8,185 bases of DNA, from assembly GCA_007131625.1 (NCBI GenBank), contig SLQC01000046.1:1-8185 (forward strand). The letters are read 5' to 3'. Each line of letters begins with the position of its first letter. The stretch's first letter is position 1. The DNA comes from Balneolales bacterium. Lineage in GTDB: Bacteria; Bacteroidota; Rhodothermia; Balneolales; Natronogracilivirgulaceae. The translations under genes and the position numbers were made by a program. The notes beneath the pieces were generated by a model, which saw nothing but the letters and a program-made list of their open reading frames with translations, had not been told where the DNA came from and searched no databases. Below are positions 5,749 through 8,185 of this stretch, piece by piece.

Positions 5749-6213
5749 ATGGATATAGATACCCGAAACAGGCTTATCAGCGGCTTCCTAGCTGTAGTAA
5801 TTATTGGTCTTGCCTGGCTGTTATACGACTCTATTGTTAGTCCCTATCAGCAAGTTTTGGATCAAAGAGAAGTAACCGATCAGGTGCGTCACAGAATGAC
5901 CGTAGTTCGTGATGCTCTTGTCGAGCACCAACGCAGAAACAGCGCCTTTCCCGAATCACTCGACGATCTGGTGGAGTGGCTCAAGACGGATGAGGATATG
6001 GCAACCGTAGGCGATTCGCTATTTGCATTCCGTCCTCCGGCCACCTATGACCCCGACTCCATCCCCTATTCACCCCGGACCGGTAACCGTTTTGTATATG
6101 CTTTGAATGACACACTCAGGCCCAATATCTATCTGCTCGAAGATCCGGACTCTGACGATGCCATCGGTTCCCTTGAACGTACGACTTTGCTGAACGCCAC
6201 CAACTGGAACTAA
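5749..6213 (+). CDS. Single-pass membrane protein, pseudopilin-like
   Basis: The 154-residue protein has a short charged leader (MDIDTRNRLISG), one hydrophobic segment (residues 13-30), a long amphipathic helix (about 33-63) and a small C-terminal domain with PESLDDLVEWL and SPRTGNRFVYALND. This plan, including the Gly-Phe at residues 12-13 and the phrase 'F-P-x-S-L-x-D-L-V', resembles type IV pilin-like and type II secretion pseudopilins, in which a prepilin peptidase cuts before Phe. However the conserved Glu at position 5 after the cut is absent (Val17), so the resemblance may be structural only. The C-terminal domain would face the periplasm. The start has no Shine-Dalgarno, only an A/T-rich leader; a TTTTG and TATCTTG pair (5637-5641, 5658-5664) loosely fits a Bacteroidota-type promoter. 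DUF3822 follows 10 bp later, so they form an operon. I am sure it is a gene and a membrane protein, much less of the pilin link. Confidence 0.7.
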   Translation: MDIDTRNRLISGFLAVVIIGLAWLLYDSIVSPYQQVLDQREVTDQVRHRMTVVRDALVEHQRRNSAFPESLDDLVEWLKTDEDMATVGDSLFAFRPPATYDPDSIPYSPRTGNRFVYALNDTLRPNIYLLEDPDSDDAIGSLERTTLLNATNWN

Positions 6214-6223
6214 TCCGAACGTC

Positions 6224-7096
6224 ATGCCGGTACCGGATGCACGACTTGGAGTAATTACTGACGCGAACAAGTTATTTTATGCCGTATCCCTGCCGGGTGA
6301 GACCGGGGCTGTAAAAAGAATCGGTTCCATTGACTTTTCATTCGATCTGACAGACTCGATTGCATCACGTGATCCGGATACTTTTCCCGGAATCTGCGAT
6401 ACTCTGAAAAAACTCATCCATGAATACGAGATAGTCGATGTCCGGATGGTAATTCCTCCCTTTTTTGAGTGTTGGAGCATCATTCCAAAATCGGTATATG
6501 ATGATGAAGAGGAGCGTTCGGTGCATATGAACATTTTGATGCAGGGTACCGATATCCGGGAAACTCAGCCGCTCTGGCATCCACTGAGTAATCGCGATTT
6601 CAAGTTGCTTGTGATCAGGCGAAATGAGCATATCGATTCATTTGTATCACTGATGAACGATCTGCCGGAAGGGAAACTGTACTCTGACTTTGAAATCGGA
6701 CTTTGCTGGATGAATCACAGTCAATTCCACGGTTCTTTCCTGACCGTATCCTCGTATAATGGCATCCTCAGCATCTCTTCGTTCCTGCTTGGTAAATTAC
6801 GTGCGGCCACCTATATCAAGTACGACGATATCAATGACCTTCCCTATTTTTGGCTTCAGTATGCTTCACACCTTCCCTGGATGCAGGGAATTCATGATCA
6901 TATCATGGTTTACGGAGACCATACCGGTCGGATTATAGAAAATCTCAAAGACTATTGGGATGAATCCACCGATATCATGATTATGAACACCCTGGAGAAA
7001 ATGAAACTGGCGGCTGATGAGGATTCGTTCAGTTTTCCGCTGGAACGCGCTTTCCCTGCTGTAATGCTATCTGTATCTGATCCATGCGTATCATAA
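6224..7096 (+). CDS. DUF3822 family protein, possible actin-like fold
   Basis: The 290-residue protein belongs, in my reading, to DUF3822, a Bacteroidota-type family usually found right before rsmD. Supporting features are its place, its size, and the phrase IIPKSVYDDEE (about residues 86-96), which matches the 'P-K-x-L-F-D-E-E' hallmark I know from relatives. The layout looks like a two-lobed ASKHA/actin fold: LGVITDANKLFYAVSLPG (8-25) as a first beta hairpin, VRMVIPPFFECWSIIPKSV in the middle, and FLTVSSYNGILSISSFLLG at about 172-190 as a second nucleotide-binding-like hairpin. PilM and GspL share that layout, but I infer this from pattern alone. No signal or membrane segment is seen, so it is cytoplasmic. 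It follows the pseudopilin-like gene by 10 bp and its last 13 bases overlap the rsmD start, implying translational coupling. Function is unknown. Confidence 0.85.
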   Translation: MPVPDARLGVITDANKLFYAVSLPGETGAVKRIGSIDFSFDLTDSIASRDPDTFPGICDTLKKLIHEYEIVDVRMVIPPFFECWSIIPKSVYDDEEERSVHMNILMQGTDIRETQPLWHPLSNRDFKLLVIRRNEHIDSFVSLMNDLPEGKLYSDFEIGLCWMNHSQFHGSFLTVSSYNGILSISSFLLGKLRAATYIKYDDINDLPYFWLQYASHLPWMQGIHDHIMVYGDHTGRIIENLKDYWDESTDIMIMNTLEKMKLAADEDSFSFPLERAFPAVMLSVSDPCVS

Positions 7097-7659
7097 CCGG
7101 TACATTAAAAGGAAGAAAGCTGACCACGCCTGCCGGAGCCGATATAAGGCCTACATCTGACCGGGCCAAAGAAAGCATTTTTTCCATTATCGATGTTCGG
7201 AAACACATCTCCGGAAGTATTGTGCTGGACCTTTTCGCCGGATCCGGGAATCTCGGTTTTGAAGCGATATCGCGGGGTGCCGATCAAGTCGTCTATGTTG
7301 AGTCTTCCCGTGTTGCTGTCGATCACATTGATAAAACTGCCCGTGAGTTCAGGGTTGATGGCAAAATGTACGGTATCTGCATATTGGTGGAGCAGTATTT
7401 GAAGGGTCCGGCCCGGCCATTTGACCTTGTTTTTGCCGATCCGCCCTATGAATATGAGCATCTGACAGTTCTACCTGATATTATCTTGCAGAACAACTGG
7501 TTGAAAGAAGACGGATGGCTTATTCTGGAGCATGACAAACGGCACTCTTTTGTCACACACCCTCATTGTGTCTATGCCAGGCCTTACGGAAGAACCATTG
7601 TCACCATTTTCAGCCGGACACCGGCGCCGGATTCCGATACGGATATCCGGAATTCCTGA
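7084..7659 (+). CDS. rsmD: 16S rRNA (guanine(966)-N2)-methyltransferase RsmD
   Basis: The 191-residue enzyme methylates N2 of G966 in 16S rRNA using S-adenosylmethionine during 30S assembly. All family marks are present: MRIITGTLKGRKL at the start, IRPTSDRAKESIFSII (residues 21-36), SAM motif I VLDLFAGSGNLGFEA (47-61), the acidic E73 of motif II (VYVES), and the catalytic DPPY (119-122). The length is typical of the family. The ATG lies inside the DUF3822 gene (13-bp overlap) and no Shine-Dalgarno precedes it, so translation probably depends on coupling to DUF3822. coaD follows after 193 bp, an association seen in many bacteria. The last 15 or so residues (RTPAPDSDTDIRNS) look like a disordered tail. 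Confidence 0.96.
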   Translation: MRIITGTLKGRKLTTPAGADIRPTSDRAKESIFSIIDVRKHISGSIVLDLFAGSGNLGFEAISRGADQVVYVESSRVAVDHIDKTAREFRVDGKMYGICILVEQYLKGPARPFDLVFADPPYEYEHLTVLPDIILQNNWLKEDGWLILEHDKRHSFVTHPHCVYARPYGRTIVTIFSRTPAPDSDTDIRNS

Positions 7660-7708
7660 GTGTTTCTCGTGATTTTCGTATTTTCCTCTGTCTGAATTTT
7701 CTGATTCA

Positions 7709-7773
7709 TAATGTCACATGGAACATCCATGTAATAATCATGCACCTGTACGTCAGAGATTTCGGGCATGGGT
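7709..7773. repeat. Intergenic repeat, copy B (first copy at 1878-1932)
   Basis: The core AATAATCATGCACCTGT (7733-7749) differs by one base from the core at 1894-1910. TAATGTC (7709-7715), CCATG (7727-7731 region) and ATGGGT (7768-7773) occur in the same order as in copy A. Copy B has about 10 extra bases in its left part, which create the ACATGG/CCATGT hairpin at 7716-7732. It lies 80-144 bp before the coaD start. Confidence 0.45.
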
Positions 7774-7838
7774 GTTTCATACTTGTTGCCTATGTTCCGA
7801 AAAGAATCATCTTTTAAAATACTAATACCTTACCAGAT

Positions 7839-7844
7839 AAGAGG
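7839..7844 (+). promoter_or_regulatory. Ribosome binding site that fixes the GTG start of coaD
   Basis: AAGAGG ends 8 nt before the GTG at 7853. An in-frame TAA at 7838-7840 overlaps it, so no longer coaD product is possible. Confidence 0.7.
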
Positions 7845-7852
7845 ATCTTATT

Positions 7853-8185
7853 GTGGAAGTAATGTATCCCGGATCGTTTGATCCATTCACATACGGACAT
7901 CTTGATATCTTGGATCGGGCGACAAACCTGTTCGAAAAAGTCTATATTACGATTGCCGTAAACACAAGAAAAAACGCAATTTTTTCTCCCGATGAACGAA
8001 TAACACTGATTCGGGAGAGCATCAGCATCAAACCCTGGTCGGATAAAGTGGAGATTCACCAGTTTACCGGTCTGCTGGTAGATTATGCCCGTAAAAACCA
8101 GGTCAAGACACTTATCCGGGGAGTCCGGCAATTTTCCGATTACGAATATGAGTTCCGTATGGCACTCATGAACCGCAAGCTGGGC
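7853..8185 (+). CDS. coaD: Phosphopantetheine adenylyltransferase CoaD, N-terminal 111 residues (cut by right edge)
   Basis: CoaD transfers the adenylyl group of ATP to 4'-phosphopantetheine, giving dephospho-CoA, the fourth step of coenzyme A synthesis in the cytoplasm. The visible part has YPGSFDPFTYGHLDI (residues 5-19) with the nucleotidyltransferase signature T-x-G-H ending at H16, K40 equivalent to E. coli K42, and the LIRGVRQFSDYEYEFRMALM region (87-106) with R89 and R92 equivalent to R88 and R91. About 50 residues are missing past the edge. The start is GTG at 7853: it gives the usual few residues before YPGSFDP, has AAGAGG upstream, and an in-frame TAA lies 12 nt before. The internal ATG at 7862 would delete most of the first beta strand. 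The gene follows rsmD by 193 bp on the same strand. There is no frameshift in the visible part. Confidence 0.96.
   Translation, partial: MEVMYPGSFDPFTYGHLDILDRATNLFEKVYITIAVNTRKNAIFSPDERITLIRESISIKPWSDKVEIHQFTGLLVDYARKNQVKTLIRGVRQFSDYEYEFRMALMNRKLG

Larger units (their letters stand above)
7660..7852. other. Intergenic gap between rsmD and coaD
   Basis: This 193-bp gap holds a second copy of the intergenic repeat and a perfect 6-bp hairpin ACATGG-AACAT-CCATGT (7716-7732). The hairpin has no T-run, so it is not a normal terminator. Short open frames on both strands here run into rsmD or coaD antisense and look spurious. A coaD promoter is likely in the AT-rich part (about 7775-7835) but I could not define it. 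Confidence 0.5.

Noticed and set aside
7814..8131. 105-codon minus-strand open frame
   Set aside because: It is antisense to coaD and lacks any family features.

Overview
The window looks like chromosomal DNA from the Bacteroidota / Balneolota / Rhodothermota group. The main evidence is a DUF3822-type protein placed directly before rsmD and then coaD, an arrangement I know from that group. Supporting signs are several genes whose starts have A-rich leaders rather than a Shine-Dalgarno sequence, and a Tat-type signal followed by a lipobox-like Cys on an enzyme. I cannot assign a genus from the sequence alone.

Layout: every gene from 1 to 5542 is on the minus strand and every gene from 5749 to the right edge is on the plus strand, with a 206-bp divergent region between them. 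The minus strand, from left to right, carries: the N-terminus of an MscS-type mechanosensitive channel, cut by the left edge (1-245); an exported enolase-superfamily (mandelate racemase-like) enzyme (581-1846); a Dps ferritin-like protein (2352-2846) with a good intrinsic terminator at 2226-2261; an RluA-type pseudouridine synthase (2908-3639); a TPR protein split by one in-frame TGA (3649-4200); a small unrecognised protein (4254-4610); and a compact clan-MH zinc peptidase (4694-5542). Transcription probably runs leftward from the peptidase or the small protein through TPR and RluA into dps, with dps also likely served by its own promoter.

The plus strand carries a tight cluster: a single-pass membrane protein resembling a pseudopilin (5749-6213), DUF3822 (6224-7096, 10 bp later), rsmD (7084-7659, overlapping DUF3822 by 13 bp), and, after 193 bp, coaD (7853 to the right edge, GTG start). 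The last two are housekeeping genes for 16S rRNA m2G966 methylation and coenzyme A synthesis.

Most of the window is ordinary core genome. The points most worth a second look are: (1) the TPR gene, whose reading frame continues intact across a single TGA; (2) a partly conserved sequence of about 55-65 bp present in two distant intergenic regions (about 1878-1932 and 7709-7773); (3) a structured leader in the divergent region (5559-5615); (4) a pilin-like protein paired with DUF3822, which I suspect has a PilM/GspL-like actin fold; and (5) a 16-bp perfect palindrome nested in a larger inverted repeat at 2181-2220. I found no CRISPR array, tRNA, rRNA, IS element or phage gene, and no clear novel defence or biosynthetic system.
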